Made by a program: the position numbers and the translations under genes. From Herpetosiphonaceae bacterium (GTDB taxonomy: Bacteria > Chloroflexota > Chloroflexia > Chloroflexales > Herpetosiphonaceae): a DNA stretch of 64,000 bases. The stretch spans positions 1-64,000 of the forward strand of contig BPHZ01000006.1 in NCBI GenBank assembly GCA_026003835.1, given 5' to 3'. Positions 38,164 through 47,084 of the stretch are shown in pieces. Numbering within the stretch: the first letter of the stretch is position 1; each line of letters opens with the position of its first letter. Below the pieces are notes generated by a model. That model searched no databases. It saw only the letters and a list, made by a program, of their open reading frames with translations, and was not told the DNA's origin.

Positions 38164-38334
38164 ATCTTTCCTCTGCTCATCCCCCTTTTCAAGGAGAAGC
38201 AAGAGTCATACCAGATGAGAGCTGGCGATTGATAGCCTCCGGCCTTGCAACGGCAAGCTTCGTGCCTGAGATTCCCCTTGCGCTTAAGCGCATAGCAGCG
38301 CCGCGCCTCACCTGTCCATTGCGCTGCCGCGACA

Positions 38335-39603
38335 CTACGACCGTACATGGCCGTCGCCAACCACGATCCACTTGTAGGTTGTCAGCTCTTCAAGCGCCAT
38401 CGGGCCGCGGGCATGGAGCTTCTGTGTGCTAATGGCTACCTCGGCGCCCAGGCCGAGCTGCGCCCCATCGGTAAAGCGCGTCGAAGCGTTGACGTAGACG
38501 ACCGCGCTGTCAACCTCGTCGAGGAAACGGGCGGCATGTGCCTGATCCTCGGTCAGGATGCCGTCGGAATGGCCGCTGCTGTATCGCGCGATATGATCCA
38601 GCGCCTCGTCCAATCCAGCGACGATGCGGACAGCGAGGATCAACGCCAAAAACTCCTGTCCCCAGTCAGTCTCCGACGCCGGAACGACCCGCTCGCCGGC
38701 GCCTTCGCCCAGAAGGGGCAGCGCCTCGGGGTCGGCCCGCAGCTCAACCCTCGCCTCAGCCAGTTTTGCAGCGAGAGGCGGCAGCAGCCGGGGTGCGATA
38801 TGGCGGTGGACAAGCAGCGTATCCAGCGCGTTGCAGACAGTCGGCCGCTGGACCTTAGCGTTATAGATGATTGGGATGGCCTTTTCAAGATCTGCCGAAG
38901 CATCGACATAGATATGGCAGACGCCAATGCCGCCGGTGATCACGGGGACCGTGGCATGCTCGCGGCAGAACTGATGCAGACCGGCCCCGCCGCGCGGGAT
39001 GATCATATCCACGTACTGGTCGAGGCGCAGCAACTCAAGCACCAGCGCCCGGTCCGGATCGGCGATGGTCTGCATGGCGTCGAGCGGCATCCCGCTCCGC
39101 TCCAGCGCCCGGCGCAGCGACTCAGTCAGGGCGGTATTCGAGCGCAGCGTTTCTTTACCGCCGCGCAAGATGGCCGCATTGCCGGCCTTGAGACAGAGCG
39201 CCGCTACATCGACGGTTACATTCGGACGAGCCTCGTAGATCACGCCGACGACACCTAACGGCACGCGGCGCCGGTGAACACGCAGCCCGTTGGGCAGCAC
39301 ACGCTCGTCAAAGACGCGCCCAACAGGGTCGGGCAGCGTGGCAACATGCTCGACATCGGCTGCGATGGCCTCGATGCGGGCAGGCGTCAGCAGCAGCCGG
39401 TCGATCAGAGCATCGCCGAGGCCCATCTCTCGCCCCTGCGCTATGTCTTGCTCGTTGGCGGCGAGAATTGCAGGAATATCCTCACGCAACGCCGCTGCGA
39501 TTGCCTGCAGCGCTGCGTTCTTCTCCGCAGTGCCACATCGGGCCAGCTGCCGCGCCGCCTGCTTCGCACGCGCGCCGATCTCATCAAGCTTTGTGATCCC
39601 CAT
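38335..39603 (-). CDS. proA: Gamma-glutamyl phosphate reductase
   Basis: A 422-residue NADPH-dependent enzyme of the aldehyde dehydrogenase superfamily that turns gamma-glutamyl phosphate into glutamate semialdehyde, the second step of proline synthesis. The catalytic Cys is in [15 protein letters not shown], and the conserved [20 protein letters not shown] and GGKETLRSN segments are present. It starts 29 bp after proB in the order proB-proA, so both are cotranscribed. Confidence 0.97.
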   Translation of the reverse strand: MGITKLDEIGARAKQAARQLARCGTAEKNAALQAIAAALREDIPAILAANEQDIAQGREMGLGDALIDRLLLTPARIEAIAADVEHVATLPDPVGRVFDERVLPNGLRVHRRRVPLGVVGVIYEARPNVTVDVAALCLKAGNAAILRGGKETLRSNTALTESLRRALERSGMPLDAMQTIADPDRALVLELLRLDQYVDMIIPRGGAGLHQFCREHATVPVITGGIGVCHIYVDASADLEKAIPIIYNAKVQRPTVCNALDTLLVHRHIAPRLLPPLAAKLAEARVELRADPEALPLLGEGAGERVVPASETDWGQEFLALILAVRIVAGLDEALDHIARYSSGHSDGILTEDQAHAARFLDEVDSAVVYVNASTRFTDGAQLGLGAEVAISTQKLHARGPMALEELTTYKWIVVGDGHVRS

Positions 39604-39632
39604 GGTTCGTCTCCCGATTTAAAACTTGAACC

Positions 39633-40748
39633 TCATCCCAACACCACCATATCGTCCCGGTGGACGACCTCAGGGCCGTAGGTATAGCCAAGGATGGCTT
39701 CGATCTCTGCCGAGCGGCGCCCTTGGATGTACGTCAGGTCGGCAGCCCTATACTGAGTCAGGCCCCGAGCGATCTCGCGGCCCTGAAGATCGTAGATACG
39801 GATGGTCTGGCCACGGTCGAAGGCGCCCTCGACGGCAATAATGCCCGCCGGCAACAGGCTCCTCCCCTGCGCCACGATCGCCAGGGCAGCGCCGTCGTCG
39901 ACGATGACCCGGCTCTGACGTACCGTTTCGGCGAGAATCCAGCGCTTGCGCGCCTCAACGCGCACAGTGCGTGCCCGGAAGAGCGTGCCCACAGGCTCGC
40001 CGGCGGCTGCCAGCAGAATCACATCCGGCAGATCGCCGGCAGCGATAACCACATCCGTACCGGATCGGGTCGCCAGATCGGCGGCGAGGATCTTGGTGCG
40101 CATGCCGCCGGTACCGCGGTGGCTCCCGGCCTCGCCGGCCAGCGCCCAAATCGCATCGGTGATCTCCTGCACCTCCCCGATTAACTGCGCGCCAGGGTCG
40201 AGACGCGGGTCTGCAGTGTACAATCCGGCCCGGTCCGTACAGATGAGCAGCAGGTCGGCTTCGACCAGATTGGCGACCAGCGCCGAGAGCATATCGTTAT
40301 CGCCGACACGAATCTCGTCAACCGCCACCACATCGTTCTCGTTAATCACCGGCAGCACGCCGCGCCGAATGCAGCCCAGCAAGGTGTTGCGGGCATTAAG
40401 GTAGCGCCGGCGGTCGCGCAGGTCGTCACGTGTCAGCAGCGTCTGCGCCACCGTCAAGCCATAGAGGTCGGCGATCTGGGCGTAGAGATGCATCAGCCGT
40501 CCCTGTCCAACTGCGGCCAGCAGCTGCTTTTCGCCCAGGGTGCGGCGTCGCTGTGGAAAGCCGAGCTGCTCCCAGCCGGCCAGCACCGCTCCCGATGTCA
40601 CCAGAATAGGCTCGACGCCGCGCTCGCGCAGCGCCGCAATCTGACGCACAAGCTCGACCATGCGTGGGCGGTTGAGCCGGTCGGTGCCGGCGGTCAGCAC
40701 GCTGGTGCCAAGCTTGATGACGACACGACGATAGGATGCGAGGGCCAT
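39633..40748 (-). CDS. proB: Glutamate 5-kinase
   Basis: A 371-residue enzyme that phosphorylates glutamate in the first, feedback-regulated step of proline synthesis. The amino-acid kinase domain starts VVIKLGTSVLT (about 9-19) and includes GVLPVINENDVV and DRAGLYTADPRLD. The C-terminal PUA domain (about 280-355) is present, as in the E. coli enzyme. ATG 40748 is chosen as it fits the family N-terminus; the TTGGAGC upstream is very close, with AGGAG further away. A TGGTATACT extended -10 lies at about 40811-40803. Confidence 0.97.
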   Translation of the reverse strand: MALASYRRVVIKLGTSVLTAGTDRLNRPRMVELVRQIAALRERGVEPILVTSGAVLAGWEQLGFPQRRRTLGEKQLLAAVGQGRLMHLYAQIADLYGLTVAQTLLTRDDLRDRRRYLNARNTLLGCIRRGVLPVINENDVVAVDEIRVGDNDMLSALVANLVEADLLLICTDRAGLYTADPRLDPGAQLIGEVQEITDAIWALAGEAGSHRGTGGMRTKILAADLATRSGTDVVIAAGDLPDVILLAAAGEPVGTLFRARTVRVEARKRWILAETVRQSRVIVDDGAALAIVAQGRSLLPAGIIAVEGAFDRGQTIRIYDLQGREIARGLTQYRAADLTYIQGRRSAEIEAILGYTYGPEVVHRDDMVVLG

Positions 40749-40802
40749 GCTCCAATAATGCTCCTGTTCCAGTCCGTCTGCCTCTTCCTCAATTGGGGAA
40801 TG

Positions 40803-40811
40803 AGTATACCA
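40803..40811 (-). promoter_or_regulatory. Extended -10 promoter of proBA
   Basis: TGGTATACT read on the minus strand, 55 nt before the proB ATG. Confidence 0.5.
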
Positions 40812-40955
40812 CAATATAACTGGCATAGCTTTTGCTGGGGATTCCTGGGATAGACCTCGCCAGTGCCTCCGGCAAATGGCGGCGCAGCGGTTGTATCGCA
40901 CTGGTAGCACGATTTTGCATAGATAAGAGGGCTACATAATCAACAAGGAGCTGAA

Positions 40956-41528
40956 ATGAAAACCATTGTAGGGCTGTTCGACGACTATGCCAGCGCCGAT
41001 CGCGCCTATAGCACGCTTATCGAGCGTGGCTACGACAGGACTGATATCGGAGTGCTGGCCCGCGATGAGACCGTCCGGGATCGGTTGGGCGGAAGGCAAG
41101 CGGCAACCAGCGAGAGCGCTCTCGCCGGCGCGATGGCCGGCGGCGCCCTTGGAGGGCTGACAGGACTGCTGGTTGGCGCCGCCGCCCTGGCGATTCCAGG
41201 TGTCGGGCCTGTGCTGGCCGGCGGAGCGCTGGCGACAGTGCTGGGGACGACCCTCGCAGGCGCCGGACTTGGCGCTACGGCTGGAACCATCGCCGGAGCG
41301 TTGATCGGCATGGGTGTCCCTGAAGACGAGGCCCGCTTTTATGCTGAGACCGTCCAGCGTGGCGGCATCCTGGTCACGGTTCTGACGAGCGACGAGCGTG
41401 CCGACGAGGTGCGCGCGATGATGAGGCAGGCCGGCGCCGTCGATGTCGAGAGCAGACTGGAAGAGTGGGAGTACGGGCAGCGGCACGTTGGCCCCTCCAA
41501 GCTGACGGACCTGGACAAGCCCTCGTGA
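40956..41528 (+). CDS. General stress protein with YflT-like domain and glycine-zipper region
   Basis: A 190-residue protein. The N-terminus KTIVGLFDDYASADRAYSTL followed by GYDRTDIGVLARD matches the YflT/GSP17M general stress domain. The middle (about 49-115) is a Gly/Ala-rich hydrophobic stretch resembling a glycine zipper, which often inserts in membranes. The C-terminal GGILVTVLTSDERADEVRAMM is a second alpha-beta unit. AAGGAGC precedes ATG 40956. It stands at the edge of a stress-gene region (stress SDR, DoxX, CsbD). Confidence 0.8.
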   Translation: MKTIVGLFDDYASADRAYSTLIERGYDRTDIGVLARDETVRDRLGGRQAATSESALAGAMAGGALGGLTGLLVGAAALAIPGVGPVLAGGALATVLGTTLAGAGLGATAGTIAGALIGMGVPEDEARFYAETVQRGGILVTVLTSDERADEVRAMMRQAGAVDVESRLEEWEYGQRHVGPSKLTDLDKPS

Positions 41529-41559
41529 TTCTCTGGAGATGATGCGGAGGCTGGCCGCT

Positions 41560-42291
41560 TTAGAGCACGAGCAGAACCGCGGCATAGCCTACGGCGCCGA
41601 GCGCGAAAGCCCAAAAGGAGCTTTCGCGCTCCTCTGGAAGCTCCTCTTTCAGGACATTGAGAATCACCCCCCCCGCAACCAGGGCGAAGACAAACGCCAG
41701 CACTGCTTCGTTTATCGTCATCAGCGCCCCTAGAGCCGCCCCTATGAGGACGGCAGCCGCCAGGATCCAGCGACCGCTGTGCTTGTAGGCATCTGTGTAA
41801 TGATCGCGCAGGCCATAGTCGTTGACGATAACGTGTAGGGTCATGGCGAAAAAGAAGATCAACAAGCCCTGAACCCCGCGATCCGGCCGGTGGAGCAGCA
41901 GGTAGCCAATCAACGCGTTGTAGATGGCGAACGAGACGACGTGCAGCCAGAAGACACCATAACTCACCATCTCGACCTTGTCTCCCACTCGGCGCTTCCT
42001 GCGTGACTGCTTCGCTAACCGCTCCAACCCGTAGAACAGCGCAAGACCAGCCAGCGCCGCAAAGTAGATGCGGTCCTCGATCCACGCAATACCGAGACCG
42101 CCGATCTCCTCGACCATCCGCTGTGCCTTGCTTAGCTCCGGGAAGATATGCATAAAGACATAGGCGACTGATACGCCGCCAGCGATTGATAGCCAGCGGC
42201 TGCGGGGGATGACATCGAGGAAACGAAGCTTACCGGCAAACACATGGACCAGCGCCAGCACCCCTGCAAGAGCTACCGCAAACAATTCCAC
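41560..42291 (-). CDS. ZIP-like integral membrane protein
   Basis: A 243-residue protein with about seven hydrophobic helices. The layout (VALAGVLALVHVFAG at the N-terminus, FFFAMTLHVIVNDYGLRDHY in the middle, and a final GGVILNVLKEELPEERESSF with two helices) recalls ZIP metal permeases. The canonical ZIP HNxxEG motif is not seen, so metal transport is uncertain. The GTG start at 42291 follows GGAG by 10 nt; a longer TTG-initiated form would add an unlikely N-terminus. It converges with the YflT-like gene. Confidence 0.6.
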   Translation of the reverse strand: MELFAVALAGVLALVHVFAGKLRFLDVIPRSRWLSIAGGVSVAYVFMHIFPELSKAQRMVEEIGGLGIAWIEDRIYFAALAGLALFYGLERLAKQSRRKRRVGDKVEMVSYGVFWLHVVSFAIYNALIGYLLLHRPDRGVQGLLIFFFAMTLHVIVNDYGLRDHYTDAYKHSGRWILAAAVLIGAALGALMTINEAVLAFVFALVAGGVILNVLKEELPEERESSFWAFALGAVGYAAVLLVL

Positions 42292-42456
42292 GGCTGAGTT
42301 TCTCCAAGAACAACGGGGTTGAAAATAACGCTTACCGTGCAAAAATGATGCCAGTACAAACGTTGTGGCGCACTTCCTGCAGAGAGCAGATCGTGGTTTT
42401 GATCCTGGCGTGCCGTTAGGACGGAGGATTGGACCACACTAAGGAAAGGAGAGCGT

Positions 42457-43329
42457 ATGGCTCAGGATCAGTCGCAGAAACAGCAGCAGTTTCCACCGCA
42501 GCACCAGGAGCGTCAGCCCGGCATCGAAGCAGAGATGCGACCTCGGCCGCGAGCCGAGGATCCAGGCTACCGCGGTAGTGGCAAACTACGCGACAGGGTG
42601 GCGCTCATCACCGGCGGCGATAGTGGGATCGGGCGGGCTGTCGCCATCGCCTTCGCCAAAGAAGGCGCCCATATCGCTGTCGTCTATCTCAACGAGCACG
42701 GGGATGCCGAAGAGACAAAGCGCCAGGTCGAACAAGAAGACCGGCGCTGCATGCTTATCGCGGGGGATATCGGCGACGAACAGTTTTGCCGCGAGGCGGT
42801 GCAGCGTACGATCGACGAGTTCGGCCGGCTGGATATTCTGGTGAACAACGCTGCAGAGCAACACGTTCAGGACAGCATCGAGAACATCAGCGCCGAGCAA
42901 CTTGAGCGGACCTTTAAAACCAATATCTTTTCCTTTTTCTACATGACCAAAGCGGCGCTCAAGCATCTCAACCCAGGCAGCGCGATCATCAATACCACAT
43001 CGGTTACCGCCTATCGCGGAAACCCGCAGCTGCTGGATTACTCCGCAACCAAGGGGGCCATCGTCGCCTTCACGCGCTCGCTATCGCTCCAGCTCGCCGA
43101 GCGCGGCATCCGCGTCAACGCCGTAGCGCCCGGCCCAATCTGGACACCACTCATCCCGGCTTCCTTCTCGGAAGAGAAGGTAGCAACATTTGGCGCGGGT
43201 AAGCCGCTGGGGCGTGCCGGCCAGCCGGAGGAAGTCGCGCCGAGCTACGTCTTTCTGGCCTCCGACGACGCATCCTATATGAGCGGCCAGGTGCTGCATC
43301 CAAACGGCGGCGAGATCGTTGGCGGTTAG
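42457..43329 (+). CDS. General-stress short-chain dehydrogenase (YhdG/YdaD-like)
   Basis: A 290-residue SDR with a polar, Gln/Pro-rich N-terminal extension (1-45) typical of stress-induced SDRs. The cofactor motif TGGDSGIGRA is at about 52-61, NNAAEQH follows, and catalytic Tyr and Lys lie in DYSATKGAIVAFTRSL. The C-terminal SGQVLHPNGGEIVGG is the usual ending. Substrate unknown; NADP(H) is likely. AAGGAAAGGAG precedes ATG 42457. Palindrome D follows 42 nt after the stop. Confidence 0.88.
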   Translation: MAQDQSQKQQQFPPQHQERQPGIEAEMRPRPRAEDPGYRGSGKLRDRVALITGGDSGIGRAVAIAFAKEGAHIAVVYLNEHGDAEETKRQVEQEDRRCMLIAGDIGDEQFCREAVQRTIDEFGRLDILVNNAAEQHVQDSIENISAEQLERTFKTNIFSFFYMTKAALKHLNPGSAIINTTSVTAYRGNPQLLDYSATKGAIVAFTRSLSLQLAERGIRVNAVAPGPIWTPLIPASFSEEKVATFGAGKPLGRAGQPEEVAPSYVFLASDDASYMSGQVLHPNGGEIVGG

Positions 43330-43371
43330 CAGGAGAAGCCAAGCCTACTCGTGGGCGATCACACAAACAGT

Positions 43372-43446
43372 GATGGGGTGGACTGGAGGGGCACAACCCC
43401 TCCAGCTCTTCCTCTCCTCATAATCGTTACGGTGGTGGTCCACTAG
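43372..43446 (+). repeat. Dispersed palindrome, copy D, with complete 3' tail
   Basis: The core CTGGAGGGG-CACAA-CCCCTCCAG is a perfect 9-bp hairpin (43383-43405), bordered by GATGGGGTGG upstream and the tail GGTGGTGGTCCACTAG (43431-43446). Its inverted partner is at 43840. Confidence 0.8.
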
Positions 43447-43461
43447 AATATGGAGGAATCT

Positions 43462-43767
43462 ATGGCAGGAGAGTCAAAGGTAACAACTGATCACAATCAG
43501 ATCAGGAAATGGGTCGAGGAGCGTGGAGGCAAGCCCGCGACGGTGAAGGGCACCGGTGATAAGGGTGAACCGGGCGTGCTGCGCATCAATTTTCCCGGCT
43601 ATGGCGACGAAGAGTCGCTGCGCGAAATCTCATGGGAGGATTTCTTCGAGAAGTTCGAAGAGAAACAACTGGCCTTCTTGTATCAGGAGGAGCTGAAGAG
43701 CGGTCAGGAGAGCCGCTTTTTCAAGTTTGTCAGTCGGGAGACAGCTAAAGAGAAGGGCAAAGACTAA
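43462..43767 (+). CDS. Small acidic soluble protein (family often annotated 1,4-alpha-glucan branching enzyme)
   Basis: A 101-residue protein with TTDHNQIRKWVEERGGKPAT, then RINFPGYGDEE and ISWEDFFEKFEEKQLAFLYQ. This pattern belongs to a widespread small family that databases often label as branching enzyme, although it contains no glycosyl hydrolase domain; the function is unknown. ATG 43462 is preferred over ATG 43450 because GGAGG (43452-43456) lies between them. The gene is bracketed by inverted copies of the palindromic repeat (D and E). Confidence 0.75.
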   Translation: MAGESKVTTDHNQIRKWVEERGGKPATVKGTGDKGEPGVLRINFPGYGDEESLREISWEDFFEKFEEKQLAFLYQEELKSGQESRFFKFVSRETAKEKGKD

Positions 43768-43839
43768 ACGCATCCCCGCACTATAGCTTCGAGCCGCAGA
43801 TCGACCAGGCGGGCGTGGCTCTGGCGTTCGCGCCTGCGT

Positions 43840-43915
43840 CTAGTGGACCACCACTCGAAAGGTGTTGAGGAAAGCAGGAGTTGGAGGAGCAAAGCGCCTC
43901 CAAACCACCCCATCA
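43840..43915 (-). repeat. Dispersed palindrome, copy E, inverted relative to D
   Basis: It begins CTAGTGGACCACCAC (43840-43854), the exact complement of the tail of copy D. The diverged core TTGGAGGAGCAAAGCGCCTCCAA follows (perfect outer 7 bp), and it ends near CACCCCATC. Confidence 0.75.
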
Positions 43916-43996
43916 ATGCCGATGTGGCCGACCACGAGCGATCTGCGGTTTATTTTCTGGTAGCGCTTATACCTGGCATAGGGAGGGAGAGGAACG

Positions 43997-45637
43997 ATGG
44001 GGAGGAAGCGCAGCAAGCGCGGCAAGGAGGTGCGCCGCGCCGCGAGGGAGATCTTTGGGTATGAACAGCTGCGGCCGGGGCAAGAAGAGGCAATGCGCGC
44101 CATCCTCGACGGACATGATACGCTGGCAGTGCTGCCGACCGGCATCGGCAAATCGGCGATCTATCAGCTCGTGGGATCGATCCTGCCCGGCGCGACAGTA
44201 GTGATCTCGCCGCTGATCGCGCTACAGCGCGACCAGGTTGGATCGATCGAGGAGCAAGAGGTGGGCGGCGCCACATCGGTCAACTCAACGATGGGCGCTA
44301 CGGAGCGGCGTGAGGCGCTGGAAAGCGTGAGCCGCGAGGATGTCGAGTTTCTGTTTCTCTCTCCCGAGCAGCTTAAGAACGAAGCCATGCAGGAACGGCT
44401 GCGTGAGATCAAACCTTCGCTTTTTGTGGTAGACGAGGCGCACTGTATCAGCGAGTGGGGGCACGACTTCCGCCCCGACTATCTGCGCCTCGGCGCAGTC
44501 ATCGAGGATCTCGACCACCCTACAGTATTGGCGCTGACGGCGACCGCCTCGCCTCCCGTGCGACAGGAGATCGTCGAGCGCCTGCGTATGCGCGATCCGC
44601 GCGTCGTGGTGCGTGGCTTCGACCGGCCCAATATCTGGCTAGGCGTCGAAGTGTTCCCCGATCAGATGCCCAAGCGCCGGGCGCTGATCGAGCGAGTGAA
44701 GGAGGCTGAGAAGCCGGGGATCGTCTATGCAGCGACGCGCAGGCACGCCGAAGAGGTTGCCTGTGATCTGGCCGGACAGGGGTTGCGGGCAGCATACTAC
44801 CACGGTGGTATGAAGGGAGACGAACGCCATGCCGTACAAGAGGCGTTTATGAGCGGCGATCTGGATGTGATCGTGGCGACAATCGCCTTTGGCATGGGCG
44901 TCGATAAGCCGAACGTGCGCTTCGTCTTCCACTACGATATCAGCGACTCCGTTGACTCGTACTATCAGGAAATTGGACGAGCCGGGCGCGATGGGCAGCC
45001 GGCAAAGGCCATCCTGTTCTACTGCCCCGACGACCTCAACATCCAGCGCTTCCTGGCGGGCAGCGGCCAGATCGAGGTCGAACACGTCGAGAAGGTGATC
45101 AGGGCCGTTTTTGGTCGTAAAGGCTCGATCCATCCAGGCGATCTGCTGGAGCAGACCGGGCTCTCTCAGACCAAACTGTCGATGGTGCTCAACAGGCTGG
45201 AAGATATCGGCGCCGTAGAGCTGCTGCCGGGCGGCGAGGTTGTATCAACGGATCGATACTCCGATCCGGAGCAGGCCGCGAAGCAGGCAACGCAGGCTCA
45301 CGCGCGCTACCAGCAGTTCAAACAATCCCGCATCGACATGATGCGAGGCTACGCGGAAGTCCGCGACTGCCGACGCGAGTACCTGCTCAACTATTTCGGC
45401 GAGGAGTACGATGACCCCTGCAATACCTGTGACAACTGCGAGGCGGGCAGGGTCATCCTTGAGCCCGAGGGCAGCGAGCCCTTTCCAATCAATAGCCAGG
45501 TGATCCACTCCGAGTGGGGCGAGGGTATGATCTTGCGCTATGAGGGTGATACCCTCGTCGTGCTGTTCGAAGAGGTTGGCTATAAGACACTGGCTCTCGA
45601 TCTCGTCGTCGAGCAAGGACTATTGAAGCAGGCGTAG
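43997..45637 (+). CDS. recQ: ATP-dependent DNA helicase RecQ (short form without HRDC)
   Basis: A 546-residue SF2 helicase. Walker A is [13 protein letters not shown] (about 44-56), and the DEAH box [18 protein letters not shown] is near 145. Motif VI is [13 protein letters not shown]. The RecQ zinc domain supplies Cys residues in [11 protein letters not shown] and CNTCDNC. A C-terminal SH3-like stretch ([20 protein letters not shown]) takes the place of the HRDC domain of longer RecQ proteins. It acts in recombination and fork repair. The stop codon lies inside a 13-bp hairpin (45632-45664). Confidence 0.93.
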   Translation: MGRKRSKRGKEVRRAAREIFGYEQLRPGQEEAMRAILDGHDTLAVLPTGIGKSAIYQLVGSILPGATVVISPLIALQRDQVGSIEEQEVGGATSVNSTMGATERREALESVSREDVEFLFLSPEQLKNEAMQERLREIKPSLFVVDEAHCISEWGHDFRPDYLRLGAVIEDLDHPTVLALTATASPPVRQEIVERLRMRDPRVVVRGFDRPNIWLGVEVFPDQMPKRRALIERVKEAEKPGIVYAATRRHAEEVACDLAGQGLRAAYYHGGMKGDERHAVQEAFMSGDLDVIVATIAFGMGVDKPNVRFVFHYDISDSVDSYYQEIGRAGRDGQPAKAILFYCPDDLNIQRFLAGSGQIEVEHVEKVIRAVFGRKGSIHPGDLLEQTGLSQTKLSMVLNRLEDIGAVELLPGGEVVSTDRYSDPEQAAKQATQAHARYQQFKQSRIDMMRGYAEVRDCRREYLLNYFGEEYDDPCNTCDNCEAGRVILEPEGSEPFPINSQVIHSEWGEGMILRYEGDTLVVLFEEVGYKTLALDLVVEQGLLKQA

Positions 45638-45664
45638 GAGCGTGGGCGTACCACGCCCCTACGC
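45632..45664. terminator. Hairpin overlapping the recQ stop
   Basis: GCGTAGGAGCGTGG (45632-45645) pairs with CCACGCCCCTACGC (45651-45664) with a single mismatch. No T-run, but it sits between convergent genes and may stop or separate transcription from both sides. Confidence 0.55.
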
Positions 45665-45674
45665 GCTGAATCCG

Positions 45675-45938
45675 CTACGAGTCCGGCTGTGATCCCTCTT
45701 CCTTGGGGGCGATCGAGGTAGTCGGCGTCCACGAGGGAGGGTCGCTTGCCGGGTACGAGTCCTCGGATGCCTCGTCTACCAGCTCATCATCTGTAAGCCT
45801 GCCGGCGTTTGGGTCCTGCTTGTTGCGTAGACGCTCAAGTTGTTTTTCATCAGGTACCGCGTGGGGCTGTTGCTCCTGCTCAGTCTCCCAGCCTGTCTCC
45901 GGCGGCAGCTCACGCTCGTTCTCTCGCTCTGATAGCAT
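45675..45938 (-). CDS. Small acidic hydrophilic protein, 87 residues
   Basis: A highly charged, probably disordered protein. Its C-terminal part DDELVDEASEDSYPASDPPS followed by WTPTTS is a motif seen in many small bacterial proteins of unknown role. GAGGAGGAGAACG precedes ATG 45938, which excludes the longer upstream frame. It converges with recQ. Confidence 0.75.
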   Translation of the reverse strand: MLSERENERELPPETGWETEQEQQPHAVPDEKQLERLRNKQDPNAGRLTDDELVDEASEDSYPASDPPSWTPTTSIAPKEEGSQPDS

Positions 45939-46136
45939 CGTTCTCCTCCTCATCCTGTGGCCTTCGCTGTCAGACTGGGAGTTCGGGGTCTTCCCAAACT
46001 CCACCCGTAAGCAACGGCGTAGCCGGCCACGAACACGATCTGTGCAGACCCCGTGCCAGGAAGACAGGGGATGACACAGCGATTGCAGCAAATGCGTCCG
46101 TGGTCCGCATATCAGGCGTGTGAGGAAGGGGGGTCT

Positions 46137-46793
46137 ATGCTGAGAAAGTTGTTCCCAAGCAAGAAAAAGGCGGCGACGTTTGGTCTGGGCCTGCTGGCCT
46201 TGCGATCGATGAAGGATAAGAGACGGGGCGAGCGGCGAACGACATTGATCAACTTTGCACTGTTAGTATTGCGCACAACGATAGGAGGGCTAATGGCCGG
46301 CCATGGCGCTCAAAAGCTCTTCGGCTGGTTTGGCGGCTATGGTTTGCAGGGTACGGCACAGTGGCTTGAGTCGTTGGACCTGCGTCCAGGTCGCTCGTGG
46401 GCCATGGCTGCCGGCACGACGGAGTTTGGCGGCGGCCTGTTGATTGTCCTTGGCCTCCTCAATCCGCTTGGACCGGTGAGCGTGATGAGTTCAATGATGA
46501 TGGCAGCCCGCAAGGTGCACTGGGGCAAGCCCATCTGGGTAACGGAGGGCGGCGCCGAGCTGCCGGTGACCAACATGGCAATTGCAACGGCGCTGATGGT
46601 TGCCGGCCCAGGCAAATACTCTCTGGATCGACTGCTTGGTACGAGCCTGCCGCGTTGGGTAGCGATTCCTGCTCTCGCGACCAGTATTAGCGTCATTGCC
46701 TACGCCACTACCATCAGCGAGCGGGCCGAGCAGCGCGAGCGCGAGCAGATGATAGGAGAAACACAGCAGAGCGAGACCGGCCAGACGGTCTAA
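46137..46793 (+). CDS. DoxX family membrane protein
   Basis: A 218-residue protein with four hydrophobic helices. The DoxX features LVLRTTIGGLMAGHGAQKLF (about 47-66), FGGYGLQGTAQWLE, and GTTEFGGGLLIVLGLLNPLG are all present. DoxX relatives act in redox or envelope stress functions that are poorly defined. The N-terminal 40 residues form an extra, basic, partly hydrophobic extension. ATG 46137 follows AAGGGGGG. The tandem repeat F follows. Confidence 0.85.
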   Translation: MLRKLFPSKKKAATFGLGLLALRSMKDKRRGERRTTLINFALLVLRTTIGGLMAGHGAQKLFGWFGGYGLQGTAQWLESLDLRPGRSWAMAAGTTEFGGGLLIVLGLLNPLGPVSVMSSMMMAARKVHWGKPIWVTEGGAELPVTNMAIATALMVAGPGKYSLDRLLGTSLPRWVAIPALATSISVIAYATTISERAEQREREQMIGETQQSETGQTV

Positions 46794-46878
46794 GCGAGGA
46801 CTTGCCTGGACGGTTCCTTTTCATCGTTGCCCTGGTTCGACGTTCCCGTTCCCATATGCTCGGCCCTCACCCTGGTGG

Positions 46879-46965
46879 TCGGCCATAGCAGCAGTGGCGG
46901 GGTGGGGTGGAGGGGCGCAGCCCCTCCAGCTCCCCCTCCATCCATCACCGGTCCGGTGGTGGTCC
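46879..46965 (+). repeat. Dispersed palindrome, copy F1 of a tandem pair
   Basis: An 87-bp unit starting TCGGCCATAGCAGCAGTGGC, with core GGAGGGGCGCAGCCCCTCC and tail CCGGTGGTGGTCC. Confidence 0.85.
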
Positions 46966-46985
46966 TCACCGTCCGGTCGCGCTCG

Positions 46986-47068
46986 TCGGCCATAGCAGCA
47001 GTGGCGGGGTGGGGTGGAGGGGCACAGCCCCTCCAGCTCCCCCTCCATCACCGGTCCGGTAGTGGTCC
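46986..47068 (+). repeat. Dispersed palindrome, copy F2 of a tandem pair
   Basis: Direct repeat of F1 at a period of 107 bp, differing by two substitutions and a 4-bp deletion, with tail CCGGTAGTGGTCC. It lies between the convergent DoxX and exchanger genes. Confidence 0.85.
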
Positions 47069-47084
47069 ACCAGGCAAACCCACA

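Noticed and set aside
42292-42342. TTG-initiated N-terminal extension of the ZIP-like protein
   Set aside because: The added 17 residues are polar, and TTG lacks a ribosome site, while GTG 42291 has GGAG at good spacing.
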